The position numbers and the translations under genes are program-made. From Rosenbergiella gaditana (GTDB taxonomy: Bacteria > Pseudomonadota > Gammaproteobacteria > Enterobacterales > Enterobacteriaceae): a DNA stretch of 64,000 nucleotides. The stretch covers positions 124,001 through 188,000 of the forward strand of contig NZ_JABBFR010000002.1 in NCBI RefSeq assembly GCF_018494065.1. Direction: 5' to 3'. Shown here in pieces: positions 24,435 to 33,965 of this stretch (positions within the stretch are counted from its first letter, which is position 1; each line of letters starts with the position of its first letter). The notes under the pieces are model-generated. The model was given only the letters and a program-made list of their open reading frames with translations. It searched no databases and had not been told where the DNA came from.

Positions 24435-25358
24435 TTAGAATTGCTTAGTGATTTCAGAGTAGTAAGGTAGCGCAGTCATCGCGCCTTTGGCAGTGGTGGC
24501 TAATGCCCCGCAGACCTGCGCCAAAGCGAGTACGCTGTCAAGTTGCGAAGTCGATTGTGGGAATCCACGCGTTGATAAGCCATAAAGCAGTCCCGCAACA
24601 AAGGCATCTCCAGCGCCGGTTGTATCGACACTGACAACCGGTTTCGCTTCGTGATAGCTCAGACTACCTTGATAGAACGCCGTCACGCCCTCTTTACCTT
24701 GCGTAATCACCAGTAATTCAGGTTGATAAGCCTCCACCACGCGCGCGATACCTTGCTCGAGTTGATGGCTACCACTGATAAACTGTAATTCATCTTCTGA
24801 AAGTTTGATCACATCGGCCAACGCCAGCGCTTGCGCTAAGGTGTCGCGCAGTACCTGTTCATTAGGCCAAAAATCCTCACGAATATTGGGATCGAAACAC
24901 ACTTTTCCGCCCGCTCGGCGAATACGGGCCATCGCCTCAAGTGTGGTAGCACGACTCGGTTCACGACTCAGTGCGATGGAACAACAATGCAACCACTCTT
25001 CCGCTTGAAAACCAGGGAGGTCTTGGTTCACTAAGAAGAGGTCAGCACTTGGCTTTACCATAAAGGTAAAGGAACGCTCGCCTTCTTCATCCAGACCCAC
25101 CACCACAGTAGAGGTGCGTTGTTCGCGGTCAAAATGCATGTAGTCAGTAGAGACTTGCTCTTTTTTTAAAGTATTTTGTAAAAATTTCCCAAACGGATCG
25201 TCCCCAACCCGGCCAATAAAGGCACTATTACCGCCTAAACGGGCAATTCCAACCGCAACGTTAGCAGGCGCGCCACCTGGGCATTGCAATAGACGACCTT
25301 CACTTTCTGGTAGGAGATCGATGACCGCATCGCCCAGTACCCATACTTTCTTACTCAT
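24435..25358 (-). CDS. cscK: Fructokinase (ScrK/CscK type, PfkB family)
   Basis: A 307-aa ribokinase-like sugar kinase that would phosphorylate the fructose released by CscA. Motifs: GGAPANVAVGIARLGG, GRVGDDPFGKF near the N-terminus and the ATP/anion-hole signature DTTGAGDAFVAGLLYGL with the catalytic Asp. The start at 25358 (after GGAG) gives the family N-terminus MSKKVWVLGD. Unlike the E. coli csc cluster it is not co-transcribed with cscB. Confidence 0.9.
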   Translation of the reverse strand: MSKKVWVLGDAVIDLLPESEGRLLQCPGGAPANVAVGIARLGGNSAFIGRVGDDPFGKFLQNTLKKEQVSTDYMHFDREQRTSTVVVGLDEEGERSFTFMVKPSADLFLVNQDLPGFQAEEWLHCCSIALSREPSRATTLEAMARIRRAGGKVCFDPNIREDFWPNEQVLRDTLAQALALADVIKLSEDELQFISGSHQLEQGIARVVEAYQPELLVITQGKEGVTAFYQGSLSYHEAKPVVSVDTTGAGDAFVAGLLYGLSTRGFPQSTSQLDSVLALAQVCGALATTAKGAMTALPYYSEITKQF

Positions 25359-25447
25359 AGTGACTCCATCAATCGTTCTAACAGTAATCAAATTAATGTG
25401 ATAGATTAGCGGCCTTTTTCAATTTAACCAGGATAATCAATTCATCG

Positions 25448-26680
25448 ATGGCAAGATTTTGGTCAAAAGAAGCTACTCTATGGGGTTTTGCCCTTTACGG
25501 TACAGCGGTAGGCGCAGGAACACTCTTTCTCCCTATCCAACTCGGTTCCGCTGGGACATTAGTCCTCTTCCTCACTGCCCTTGTTGCTTGGCCGCTGACC
25601 TACTGGCCGCATAAAGCCTTAAGTCAGTTTATCCTCGCGGCTCCTGCGCGCGAACCCGGAGATGGTATCACTAATGCTGTAAAATATTACTATGGAAAGC
25701 GTGTGGGTAATGTCATCACCTTCCTCTATTTTATCGCTTTCTTCGTGATCATCTTAATTTACGCCGTTGCAATCACGAATTCTCTTATTGAGCAAATCTC
25801 TGCCCATTACCCATTATCTCATCTTGCCAGAATTGGCTTGAGTTTCTTAGTGGTGGTGCTGTTGAATATGATTTTCTTGATGGGACGACAAGCAACAATT
25901 CGTGTAATGGGGTTTTTGGTATTTCCAATATTGGCTTATTTCTTTTTTTTATCGTGCTACATGGTCAAAGATTGGCATCCAGAATTACTTTCACTCAACG
26001 GCGAATTTTCAACGGCCAGTCTGCACCAAATATGGTTGTCATTACCGGTAATGGTCTTTGCTTTTAGCCATACGCCGATTATCTCAACCTTTTCGGTGGC
26101 ACAACGCGAAGCACACGGCGGCGAGGCAATGTCGAGCTGTCAACGCATTATGCGTTGGGCTTATTTAGTCATTAGTCTTAGCGTATTGTTTTTTGTGTTC
26201 AGCTGCTATTTATCGATTCCGAATGCCTATATTCATGAGGCGAAAGATAAAGGGTTAACCATTCTTTCAGCGCTATCGATGAAGCCTGATTCCCCAGCAT
26301 GGTTAGCCTTATCAGGGATCGTGGTGGCGATTGTCGCCATGTCGAAATCTTTCCTTGGAACCTATTTTGGCGTGATCGAAGGGGCAACAGAACTGACTCG
26401 TACCACGCTTAAACAAGTGGGTATTTCGCGTAGTCATCGCTTTAATCGCGCACTCTCCGTCTGTATTGTGTCGCTGATTACTTTTGGCGTTTGTAGTATT
26501 AACCCCAATGCGTTATCGATGATTTATGCGATCAGTGGCCCGTTAATTGCGCTGATTCTGTTTATTATGCCTACCCTCTCGACGTGGTTAATTAAAGAAT
26601 TAAAACCTTATCGGAGTGTTGGCAATTTCATTACGCTGATTGTTGGGATTCTCTGTGTTTCGGTAATGTTTATTCATTAA
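25448..26680 (+). CDS. Hydroxy/aromatic amino acid permease (HAAAP family)
   Basis: A 410-aa inner-membrane protein with about 11 hydrophobic helices. It starts LWGFALYGTAVGAGTLFLPI, typical of SdaC/TdcC/YhaO-type proton or sodium symporters for serine, threonine or aromatic amino acids, and contains FSHTPIIS in the middle. The exact substrate is not readable. It is divergent from cscK. Confidence 0.85.
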   Translation: MARFWSKEATLWGFALYGTAVGAGTLFLPIQLGSAGTLVLFLTALVAWPLTYWPHKALSQFILAAPAREPGDGITNAVKYYYGKRVGNVITFLYFIAFFVIILIYAVAITNSLIEQISAHYPLSHLARIGLSFLVVVLLNMIFLMGRQATIRVMGFLVFPILAYFFFLSCYMVKDWHPELLSLNGEFSTASLHQIWLSLPVMVFAFSHTPIISTFSVAQREAHGGEAMSSCQRIMRWAYLVISLSVLFFVFSCYLSIPNAYIHEAKDKGLTILSALSMKPDSPAWLALSGIVVAIVAMSKSFLGTYFGVIEGATELTRTTLKQVGISRSHRFNRALSVCIVSLITFGVCSINPNALSMIYAISGPLIALILFIMPTLSTWLIKELKPYRSVGNFITLIVGILCVSVMFIH

Positions 26681-26686
26681 TCGACA

Positions 26687-26707
26687 AGGGCGGCCACTGG
26701 CCGCCCT
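26687..26707. terminator. Bidirectional hairpin between permease and aldB
   Basis: A 10-bp GC-rich perfect stem (AGGGCGGCCA/TGGCCGCCCT, one-base loop) sits between two convergent genes. No strong T run, so termination efficiency is uncertain. Confidence 0.6.
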
Positions 26708-26714
26708 GCTTATT

Positions 26715-28235
26715 TTAGAATAGCCCTAACGGCTGCACGCCATAGCTGACGAGTAAATTTTTAGTTTGCTGATAGTGGTCCAGCATCATTTTATGGGTCT
26801 CTCGGCCAATGCCCGATTGCTTATAGCCCCCAAACGCAGCATGCGCTGGATAGAGATGATAACAGTTTGTCCAAACTCTACCCGCTTGAACGGCACGTCC
26901 AACGCGGTACGCTCGATTTGTATCCCGTGTCCAGACTCCTGCCCCTAAACCATAAATCGTGTCATTGGCGATGGCGATGGCTTCGTCTTCATCCTTGAAG
27001 GTGGTGATACCAATAACAGGCCCGAAAATCTCTTCTTGGAAAACCTGCATGCTGTTATTGCCTTTTAAAAGCGTCGGCTGGATATAGAAGCCCGATCCTA
27101 ATTCACCCGATAAGGTTTCAGCGTGTCCTCCTGCAAGGACTTCAGCGCCTTCTTGCTGGGCGATGTCCAGCCAAGAGAGGATTTTATCAAACTGCTGTTG
27201 TGACGCTTGCGCTCCCACCATCGTCTCCGTATCGAGCGGGTGACCGCGTTTAATGGTCTGCATGCGTTTCATCACCACCGCCATAAAGCGGTCAAAAATA
27301 GAGGCTTGTACTAACGCACGTGATGGGCAGGTACAGATTTCACCTTGGTTTAAAAAGCCAAGCACCAGCCCTTCTGCGGCTTTTTCGATAAAACTTTCTT
27401 CAGCCTCCATAATATCTTCAAAGAAGATATTCGGCGATTTGCCGCCTAACTCGACGGTAGAGGGAATGATATTTTTCGCTGCAAGTTCCAAAATATGGCG
27501 ACCCGTAGCGGTAGAGCCAGTAAAAGCAATTTTCGCGATTCCCTTATGACTGGCTAACGCTTCACCTGCTTCTCGGCCGAAACCATGTACGATATTTAAT
27601 ACTCCTGGAGGAAGCAGGTCACCCACCAGTTCTGCAAAGAGGGTAATCGATAACGGCGTCTGCTCTGCAGGTTTGAGAACAACACAATTCCCCGCAGCTA
27701 ATGCTGGTGCCAATTTCCAGGCTGCCATCAGCAGTGGGAAGTTCCAAGGGATAATCTGTCCGACCACGCCTAGCGGCTCATGAAAATGGTAACTCACGGT
27801 TGTCTCATCAATTTCGGCACAGCTACCCTCTTGGGCTCTTAGACAGCCAGCGAAATAACGGAAGTGGTCCACTGCAAGCGGGACATCAGCCGCTAAGGTC
27901 TCACGCACCGGTTTACCATTATCCCAGGTCTCATTAACAGCGAAACGTTCGGTCGCTTGCTCTAATCTATTCGCTATTTTCAATAAAATTTCGGCACGCT
28001 GTTGTACAGAAACTTTACGCCAAACCATAAAGGCTTTGGTTGCTGCATCGACCGCCAGATCGACATCCTCAGCCTGGGAACGAGGGAATTCACCAATCAC
28101 CGAACCATCCACCGGCGAGGTATTGGTAAAATAATCCCCCGATTTGGGAGGGATGAATTCGCCATTAACGAAGTTATGATAACGGTCTTTTAATTCAATC
28201 AACGATGCATTCTCTATCGGTGTCGCATAGCGCAT
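26715..28235 (-). CDS. aldB: Aldehyde dehydrogenase AldB
   Basis: A 506-aa NAD(P)-dependent aldehyde dehydrogenase. The active-site block [16 protein letters not shown] contains the catalytic Cys, and [12 protein letters not shown] holds the general-base Glu; [20 protein letters not shown] lines the cofactor site. It resembles E. coli AldB (acetaldehyde and stress aldehydes) along the whole length, including the C-terminal [10 protein letters not shown]. Confidence 0.92.
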   Translation of the reverse strand: MRYATPIENASLIELKDRYHNFVNGEFIPPKSGDYFTNTSPVDGSVIGEFPRSQAEDVDLAVDAATKAFMVWRKVSVQQRAEILLKIANRLEQATERFAVNETWDNGKPVRETLAADVPLAVDHFRYFAGCLRAQEGSCAEIDETTVSYHFHEPLGVVGQIIPWNFPLLMAAWKLAPALAAGNCVVLKPAEQTPLSITLFAELVGDLLPPGVLNIVHGFGREAGEALASHKGIAKIAFTGSTATGRHILELAAKNIIPSTVELGGKSPNIFFEDIMEAEESFIEKAAEGLVLGFLNQGEICTCPSRALVQASIFDRFMAVVMKRMQTIKRGHPLDTETMVGAQASQQQFDKILSWLDIAQQEGAEVLAGGHAETLSGELGSGFYIQPTLLKGNNSMQVFQEEIFGPVIGITTFKDEDEAIAIANDTIYGLGAGVWTRDTNRAYRVGRAVQAGRVWTNCYHLYPAHAAFGGYKQSGIGRETHKMMLDHYQQTKNLLVSYGVQPLGLF

Positions 28236-28448
28236 AAAACCCCCTCACACATGTTAAATAAGTGTTAAATTAACCTGTGAAGGGGGTTTTGTCACAACTG
28301 AGAGGGGTATTTTGTGAGTTAGGTAAGAAATTTTTGACGAATTTACTTACAGACTAGTCTTATAAAGCGTAAAAAAATAGTTCTATTCTGGCACTTTCAC
28401 TCTACACTGAAGACTAAGTAGTTCATTGAGTACTAACAGGAGGTTGAT

Positions 28449-29024
28449 ATGCTGGCTTCAGCAATAAATATGTTCCGTTCGAAAGCTGGATTTGTGCAAC
28501 AATTTATAAGAAATCCTCGCGCAATTGGCAGCATAACCCCCTCATCTCATATACTTTGCGAAACTATGGCTCAGTGCGCTGACTGGCAAAAAGTGACTCG
28601 TGCCGCGGAGCTGGGTGCTGGCGATGGTGTGTTAACGCGTGTTCTGCTTCAACATCTCGCCCAGAATGCTTCGCTAGATGTCTTTGAAATCAGCCCATCT
28701 CTCGTTAAAAAATTACGTCAAATCCAAGACGAGCGGATGTCGATCCATTCACATTCGGCTGAACATCTGAGCGGACATTACGATGTTATCTTTTCAGGCT
28801 TACCTTTGTTATCGCTACCCGCAAAAATCCGTCACGCCATCCTAGAGAAAGTTCACGAGACCCTAGCACCGGGCGGTGTATTTATACAATTTCAATACAC
28901 CTCCCTGACCCAACCCGAGTTATCCCGCTATTTCATTTGGGAAAGACAACGCGTACTGAAAAATGTCCCTCCTGCCTGGGTGTACCGGTGCCAACATAAT
29001 TGGTCCGATAAAACCCTTGGCTAG
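28449..29024 (+). CDS. PmtA-like class I SAM methyltransferase
   Basis: A 191-aa protein with an N-terminal segment FIRNPRAIGSITPSS, a SAM-binding motif ELGAGDGVLTR (motif I), then DVFEIS (motif II) and APGGVFIQFQY. This pattern fits the phospholipid N-methyltransferase/rRNA dimethylase-like group. The substrate may be phosphatidylethanolamine, but this is inference. RBS AGGAGG. Convergent with the M20 gene; no E. coli counterpart known to me. Confidence 0.7.
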   Translation: MLASAINMFRSKAGFVQQFIRNPRAIGSITPSSHILCETMAQCADWQKVTRAAELGAGDGVLTRVLLQHLAQNASLDVFEISPSLVKKLRQIQDERMSIHSHSAEHLSGHYDVIFSGLPLLSLPAKIRHAILEKVHETLAPGGVFIQFQYTSLTQPELSRYFIWERQRVLKNVPPAWVYRCQHNWSDKTLG

Positions 29025-29036
29025 CCTTGACCTATC

Positions 29037-30203
29037 TTAGCGACGATATTCAGCGCGCGCATACGCGACATTAAGCCACCAATCGATACCTTGACCAATG
29101 ACTCCATCATCAAAATCGTACTCGGGATGGTGGCACATTGGTTTATCCCCAATGCCGAGGAAGCCATAAACACCTGGGGCATGGTCGAGATAGAACGCAA
29201 AATCTTCGGAAGGTCCAACGGGGCTATTGGCTAAGTAACAGGATTCACTCCCTCGCCATTGCTGTAGCGCTGTCACTAATTCTCCTGCTAGGGCTGCATT
29301 ATTGACTACTGCAGGACAGCCCGCGAGATACGTGATGTCACCACTGCCGCCAAAACCTTGTGTGACGCTCTCTAACAGTTGCTGCATACGCTGTTTGACG
29401 TCCAGCCGCACTTGCGGATCATAGGTTCTCACCGTTCCGCTCAATGTCACCTGATCGGGAATAATGTTGTGTGAACTGCCGCCCTGTATAGAACCAAAGC
29501 TAATGGTTGCCGTTTGTAATGGGCTAATTGACCGGCTTACAATGGTTTGGTAATCAGCGATTAATCTCGCAGCCATCACAATAGGATCGATACATTGCTC
29601 CGGCACCGCTCCATGTCCGCCTTTGCCTTGCAAGGTTACGCTGAAAATATCACTGGCGGTGAGTGTTGCCGCCTGGTTCACCTCAATAATCCCTCGTGGA
29701 CGACCGGGCATATTGTGCAAACCATAAATTTCTTCGAAGGGAAAACGTTGATGAAGTCCATCGTTGAGCATCGCTGGTGCGCCCAGTAAATTCTCTTCTG
29801 CACACTGGAAGATAAACACTAAGGTCCCCGCAAAATCACGATGTTTGCCCAGTAATTTTGCGGCACCCAGTAACATAACGGTATGACCATCATGACCACA
29901 ACCATGAAATCGCCCAGCAATTTTTGAGCAATATTCTACCTGAGAAGCATCGTGCCCCTCTTGCATCGGTAGAGCATCCATATCTGCCCGTAGCGCGATC
30001 ATTTTACCGGGTCGCTGACCTTTTATCAGCGCGACAATGCCTGTTTGACCGATACCTGTATGGATCTCGTCCATATTACACTGCTGTAAGTAAGCTTCTA
30101 CCGCAGCAGCCGTTGCCACCTCTTCAAAAGCCGCTTCGGGATACTGATGTAGCGTACGGCGTAATGCGACTAACTCAGCAATAAAACTAGGTTCATAATG
30201 CAT
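29037..30203 (-). CDS. M20 family amidohydrolase (hippurate hydrolase-like)
   Basis: A 388-aa zinc aminoacylase/carboxypeptidase with LRRTLHQYPEAAFEE, ALRADMDALPM, CGHDGHTVMLLGAAKLL and the central dimerisation domain (VTLQGKGGHGAVPE). It hydrolyses N-acyl amino acids or related amides. The frame opens at 30227, but the ATG at 30203, one base after the ycdY stop, has GAGGGG upstream and is preferred. It appears co-transcribed with ycdY. Confidence 0.85.
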   Translation of the reverse strand: MHYEPSFIAELVALRRTLHQYPEAAFEEVATAAAVEAYLQQCNMDEIHTGIGQTGIVALIKGQRPGKMIALRADMDALPMQEGHDASQVEYCSKIAGRFHGCGHDGHTVMLLGAAKLLGKHRDFAGTLVFIFQCAEENLLGAPAMLNDGLHQRFPFEEIYGLHNMPGRPRGIIEVNQAATLTASDIFSVTLQGKGGHGAVPEQCIDPIVMAARLIADYQTIVSRSISPLQTATISFGSIQGGSSHNIIPDQVTLSGTVRTYDPQVRLDVKQRMQQLLESVTQGFGGSGDITYLAGCPAVVNNAALAGELVTALQQWRGSESCYLANSPVGPSEDFAFYLDHAPGVYGFLGIGDKPMCHHPEYDFDDGVIGQGIDWWLNVAYARAEYRR

Positions 30204-30204
30204 C

Positions 30205-30777
30205 TTACTGCCCCTCGTCGTCGTCAAGCCCCTCAGCCTCTAGTAGCTCTTCTGCCATGGCTTGGACAGCACCTCGGGTGGTCATTGCTAAGGCGCGATA
30301 AAATCCGGTTTGGGCGTGCGCTTCCATTTTACCGAGGAATGCCCCACACCAAGGCAATAGAAAGGTCTCAAACAAGGTGATGATTGCTTGGTTTTCATCA
30401 TCAGCAGCATGATCTTCTAACCAAGAGGCGGCAAGGAGTAATAAACCGAAGTGGTCGGCTGGCGTCTCAGAGAGCGGCATACCGCGAGTCGTTAAGAAGT
30501 TTTTAACCTCAGCTTCGGCTGGACCTTGTGGCCATTGGTGACCAAAAGGTGTTACCGCCGGTGACTCACCATAGAATAATGCTTCGTAATCAGTACCTAA
30601 GCTATCACGATCATAAGCTCGCTGTAACTGCGCCAGCAATTCATCTTGTTCTAAGGGCCAGTGTTGGTTGAGTTTACCTTGCGCGAGCAGCTCCCATAGT
30701 GGCTCGACTGCAGGATCATTCGGGTGACGATAAACGAGCGTACCGAGGATACGACAAAGTAAGGAGAATTCATTCAT
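30205..30777 (-). CDS. ycdY: TorD-family chaperone YcdY
   Basis: A 190-aa all-helical protein of the TorD/DmsD redox-enzyme maturation family, aligned with E. coli YcdY throughout (MNEFSLLCRILGTLVYR, PADHFGLLLLAASWLED, LLPWCGAFLGKMEAHA). E. coli YcdY is linked to the zinc phosphatase YcdX; ycdX is not adjacent here and an M20 hydrolase follows instead. The acidic C-terminus (LEAEGLDDDEGQ) is notable. Confidence 0.88.
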   Translation of the reverse strand: MNEFSLLCRILGTLVYRHPNDPAVEPLWELLAQGKLNQHWPLEQDELLAQLQRAYDRDSLGTDYEALFYGESPAVTPFGHQWPQGPAEAEVKNFLTTRGMPLSETPADHFGLLLLAASWLEDHAADDENQAIITLFETFLLPWCGAFLGKMEAHAQTGFYRALAMTTRGAVQAMAEELLEAEGLDDDEGQ

Positions 30778-30860
30778 GGGATCAGCCTATTGTTAGCAAG
30801 TATATTAGGCGATTGTACCATGATGGCTGATAACTACAGTGATTCGTGATTACTAGACAT

Positions 30861-30888
30861 AAAAAAAGGCCACCGTCACGGTGACCTT
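30861..30888 (-). terminator. Terminator of yeaQ
   Basis: A stem AAGG(C)CACCG / CGGTG(A)CCTT with one internal mismatch runs into a seven-base T tract on the minus strand, just beyond the yeaQ stop. Confidence 0.8.
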
Positions 30889-30904
30889 TTTCATTCGTCA
30901 GAAC

Positions 30905-31153
30905 TTAGCTTCTGATTTTGCGGTAGATCCACAGTACAACGATTGAGCCGATTACCGCTACCACAAAGCTTCCGAAGTTGAAGCCATCAACACGACCGTG
31001 ACCGAAGAACGTACTGATCCAGCCACCTACGACCGCACCGACAATCCCCAGAATAACAGTGACGATGAAACCGCCGCCGTCTTTACCTGGCATAATCCAT
31101 TTCGCAAGGATCCCTGCGATCAGACCAAAGATAATCCACGAAAGAATACCCAT
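30905..31153 (-). CDS. yeaQ: YeaQ/GlsB/YmgE family membrane protein
   Basis: An 82-aa protein with three hydrophobic segments (WIIFGLIAGILAKWIM; VILGIVGAVVGGW; FGSFVVAVIGSIVVLWIY), close to E. coli YeaQ. The family is general-stress induced with unknown activity. RBS AAGGAG. The gap to emtA is AT-rich. Confidence 0.92.
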   Translation of the reverse strand: MGILSWIIFGLIAGILAKWIMPGKDGGGFIVTVILGIVGAVVGGWISTFFGHGRVDGFNFGSFVVAVIGSIVVLWIYRKIRS

Positions 31154-31295
31154 TTACTGCTCCTTATCTGACAAACATCAATTTAGTCATTCACAAAGTG
31201 ATTAATAAATATTTTTATACACTGTCGAAATTATTATAGGCAACAATTTGAACAGTGGCGAATAAAAATTGATAAAAACTTTATTATTTATGATG

Positions 31296-31949
31296 TTAAC
31301 TATCTTGATAAGCTTCCGTCACCTTGCGCAGATAGCGTGGCGCTTGGGCTGCCGGATGTTCACGCTGTACATAACTGATAAATTGTTCTGGTGTCATGCG
31401 ATTAATTTTTGCAATCGCACGCTCACGACTTGCTGAAAAAATACGCATTAATGCCCCAGCACCGTTAGCATAGGAAACGATGGTGGCGTAGCGCAAAGTC
31501 ACCGGGTTTTTAATGCCTGATAACTCATTTTCTTGTAACAACTTCAAATACGCAGTACCAATCTGAATGTTTTTCGCCGGATCTTTAAGCTCGTGGCCAC
31601 TCGGTTGTCCACGACGGCCTATTGCTTGGTAGACTGCACGACCGGCTGTAGAGGCTTTGATTTGCATCAAACCAATGGCATTGGAGTGACTTACCACCTT
31701 TGGGTTTCCACCGGATTCGACACTAATAATGGCGCTGACAAGTTTCGGGTCAACGCCATAATGACTGGCGGCATCTTGGGTATAATGGGACCAGTGATCA
31801 TTAGTGACCACTTTACCCGGTTTTGAGATCGCTTGGGGATCGAGTAAAAATTTAGCGTTTTGTATCGTCTGCGTATCAGTGATCTGTGTCGGATGCTGTG
31901 AACAGGCTGACAGCGTTAAAACCGCCAACAGCAAAAGTTTGCTTTTCAC
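31296..31949 (-). CDS. emtA: Membrane-bound lytic murein transglycosylase EmtA
   Basis: A 217-aa lipoprotein precursor (lipobox LTLSAC, Cys16) with a goose-lysozyme-like SLT domain: the catalytic Glu in IISVESGGNP, then SNAIGLMQIKAST and SYANGAGALMRIF. It cleaves glycan strands producing 1,6-anhydromuropeptides, an endo-type activity in E. coli. Divergent from ldcA, which recycles the products. Confidence 0.9.
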   Translation of the reverse strand: MKSKLLLLAVLTLSACSQHPTQITDTQTIQNAKFLLDPQAISKPGKVVTNDHWSHYTQDAASHYGVDPKLVSAIISVESGGNPKVVSHSNAIGLMQIKASTAGRAVYQAIGRRGQPSGHELKDPAKNIQIGTAYLKLLQENELSGIKNPVTLRYATIVSYANGAGALMRIFSASRERAIAKINRMTPEQFISYVQREHPAAQAPRYLRKVTEAYQDS

Positions 31950-32203
31950 GTCATGGAGTTCCTGAAGAATGAATTGCGAGCTATGTTACTCAGCAGTAGA
32001 AATTTAAAAATGGCTGTTTGTCTTAAAAAAAGCGACATCCAAAGCCCCTTTAATCATAGTTTTTCATGATTTGATGGGTTTTTTAGCATAAAAAACAGAA
32101 AGATCCTAATTTTGATTCCCCATCATCAAATATTTTTCGAGAGTTCTTGCCTTCATTAGATGACTCACTCATCATAAATTTTTACCCAACATTGAGCACA
32201 TCT

Positions 32204-33127
32204 ATGTCTACTTCTCGTACTATACGTCTGATAGCGCCCTCGGGTTATTGTCAAAATCAACTGACCGCTGAGCGTGCTCTTGAACGACTGAGCCGCGATC
32301 ATCAGCTCGAGAATACGGCGATCATCACCCGTAGGGCGCAACGCTTTGCCGGTACAGATGCTGAGCGACTCAACGATATTAATGAGCTGGTTACCCTAGC
32401 GGATTTACCGGATATTATCCTCGCGGTACGAGGTGGCTACGGGGTTAGCCGACTGCTGGCAGATGTGGATTACGCGGGGTTAAAAGCGCGGTTGACCGAT
32501 GAGCCAGCTTTACTCTGTGGTCACAGTGATTTTACCGCCTTACAACTCGCCCTTTTGGCCAAGTCAGATTTGGTAACCTTTAGCGGCCCCATGTTAGCCG
32601 GTAATTTTGGCGCAGAAACGCTATCGAGTTTCACGGACTCCCATTTCTGGGGAGTGTTATCACAATCTGATTACAGCCTCTCTTGGCAAGATAGTCATGA
32701 TTTATCTGGAACCTGGCAGGGAAAGCTCTGGGGAGGCAATTTAGCGATGATCTGTTCGCTAATAGGAACCCCTTGGTTACCTAAAATTGTCGACGGCATC
32801 TTAGTGATTGAAGATATTAATGAAAGCCCTTTCCGTGTAGAACGGATGCTTCTTCAGCTGTACAACTCAGGGATACTGGCCCAACAAAAAGCGGTCATCA
32901 CCGGTAGCTTTACCCGTGGTGAACCCACCTCCTACGACGCAGGGTATCAGCTTGATACAGTGTGGGATTACCTACAGCAAAAAAGCGGTATTCCTTTTAT
33001 CAATCATCTCGATTATGGACATAATGCAGATACCGTCACCTTACCAATAGGTGCACAAGCAACGTTGATCGCGCAAGAAAAGCAGCGACAATTACACCTT
33101 ACAGGCTATCCTTTCTTACAACCTTAA
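32204..33127 (+). CDS. ldcA: Murein tetrapeptide LD-carboxypeptidase
   Basis: LdcA removes the terminal D-Ala from cytoplasmic tetrapeptides during peptidoglycan recycling. The roughly 307-aa S66 serine peptidase shows LIAPSGYC, the nucleophile in GHSDFTALQ, IEDINESPFRVERML (Glu) and LDYGHNADTVTLPIG (His). The frame is open from 32147; the ATG at 32204 gives the family length, although its ribosome site is weak. Confidence 0.93.
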   Translation: MSTSRTIRLIAPSGYCQNQLTAERALERLSRDHQLENTAIITRRAQRFAGTDAERLNDINELVTLADLPDIILAVRGGYGVSRLLADVDYAGLKARLTDEPALLCGHSDFTALQLALLAKSDLVTFSGPMLAGNFGAETLSSFTDSHFWGVLSQSDYSLSWQDSHDLSGTWQGKLWGGNLAMICSLIGTPWLPKIVDGILVIEDINESPFRVERMLLQLYNSGILAQQKAVITGSFTRGEPTSYDAGYQLDTVWDYLQQKSGIPFINHLDYGHNADTVTLPIGAQATLIAQEKQRQLHLTGYPFLQP

Positions 33128-33166
33128 TAGACTTAACATCGCTGCGACGTATTAGAGGGAGTCACG

Positions 33167-33517
33167 ATGCGAGGAATGATTTACCTAGTCCCAATTGCAT
33201 TTATACTCGCTGGCTGTAGCCATAAACCTTACGGTCGGTCATGCCCTGGGGAGGTGTCAACGCTAAGTGGGCAAGTTACTGGCCATTCCCAAGCCTGGGT
33301 TTTCGATGAGATACAACGTTTCACTGTGACTGATGAGGGTACCACCGTGCACAGCGGCTATCTACACAGCGCTAATCGCGCTCTTTATGTCCCGAGTGCA
33401 ACCACCTCTGAAGGCTTTCTTGCTCAGCGACTCTCTACAGACCGTTTTCGACTGATTGATGCAAGCCAAGATACTATGGTGACTTGGACCTGCCCTGTCT
33501 CCGTCGCTGGGCCATAA
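33167..33517 (+). CDS. Small putative lipoprotein, function unknown
   Basis: A 116-aa precursor with a short signal peptide and lipobox ILAGC (Cys17, followed by Ser), so probably outer-membrane anchored. The mature part is about 100 residues, with two cysteines (RSCPGE and TWTCPV) that could form a disulphide. RBS GAGGGAG. I do not recognise the family. Confidence 0.65.
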   Translation: MRGMIYLVPIAFILAGCSHKPYGRSCPGEVSTLSGQVTGHSQAWVFDEIQRFTVTDEGTTVHSGYLHSANRALYVPSATTSEGFLAQRLSTDRFRLIDASQDTMVTWTCPVSVAGP

Positions 33518-33618
33518 AGTGCTCTTCTCTTAGGAAAAGTCCGTAAGCGCTGCATAAATTTTTTTCTTTGCTATAGTTAAGTTATCAACATTACATCAGC
33601 CTACCAAGGAGCATTTTA

Positions 33619-33867
33619 ATGGTCAGTAAAATTCAAGATAAAGTTGAAGAGTATGCAGGTGCAGCGGAAGAAGCCTACGGTGACGTGACCGATCAAGATG
33701 ATCATTCTGCACGTGGTGCAGCGCGTAAATATGCTTCGCAAGCAAGTTATGCAGTGAAAGACGCGGCTGATACAATCAAGCAACAAGTGTCTGATAAGCC
33801 TTATGCAGGTTTAGCTGTTGCCGCCGCCGTGGGCGTGGCCTTCGGTTATCTGCTCGGCAGAAAATAG
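33619..33867 (+). CDS. CsbD/DUF883-like stress protein with C-terminal membrane anchor
   Basis: An 82-aa protein. The N-terminal part (KIQDKVEEYAGAAEEAYGDV) resembles CsbD-type helices. The C-terminus (DKPYAGLAVAAAVGVAFGY, ending LLGRK) is the membrane anchor typical of ElaB/YqjD proteins, which tether ribosomes to the inner membrane in stationary phase. RBS AAGGAG, own terminator downstream. Confidence 0.75.
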   Translation: MVSKIQDKVEEYAGAAEEAYGDVTDQDDHSARGAARKYASQASYAVKDAADTIKQQVSDKPYAGLAVAAAVGVAFGYLLGRK

Positions 33868-33881
33868 TTTATTGATAATTG

Positions 33882-33907
33882 AAAAAGCACCTTCGGGTGC
33901 TTTTTTT
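33882..33907 (+). terminator. Terminator with UUCG tetraloop
   Basis: The stem AAAGCACC/GGTGCTTT closes a TTCG tetraloop and is followed by a T run; it ends the CsbD/DUF883-like gene. Confidence 0.92.
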
Positions 33908-33965
33908 GTGTCTAACGCCTGAAATAGTGTTGCAATAAGTGCTTTGTGACGCTATTTTTAGGTGA

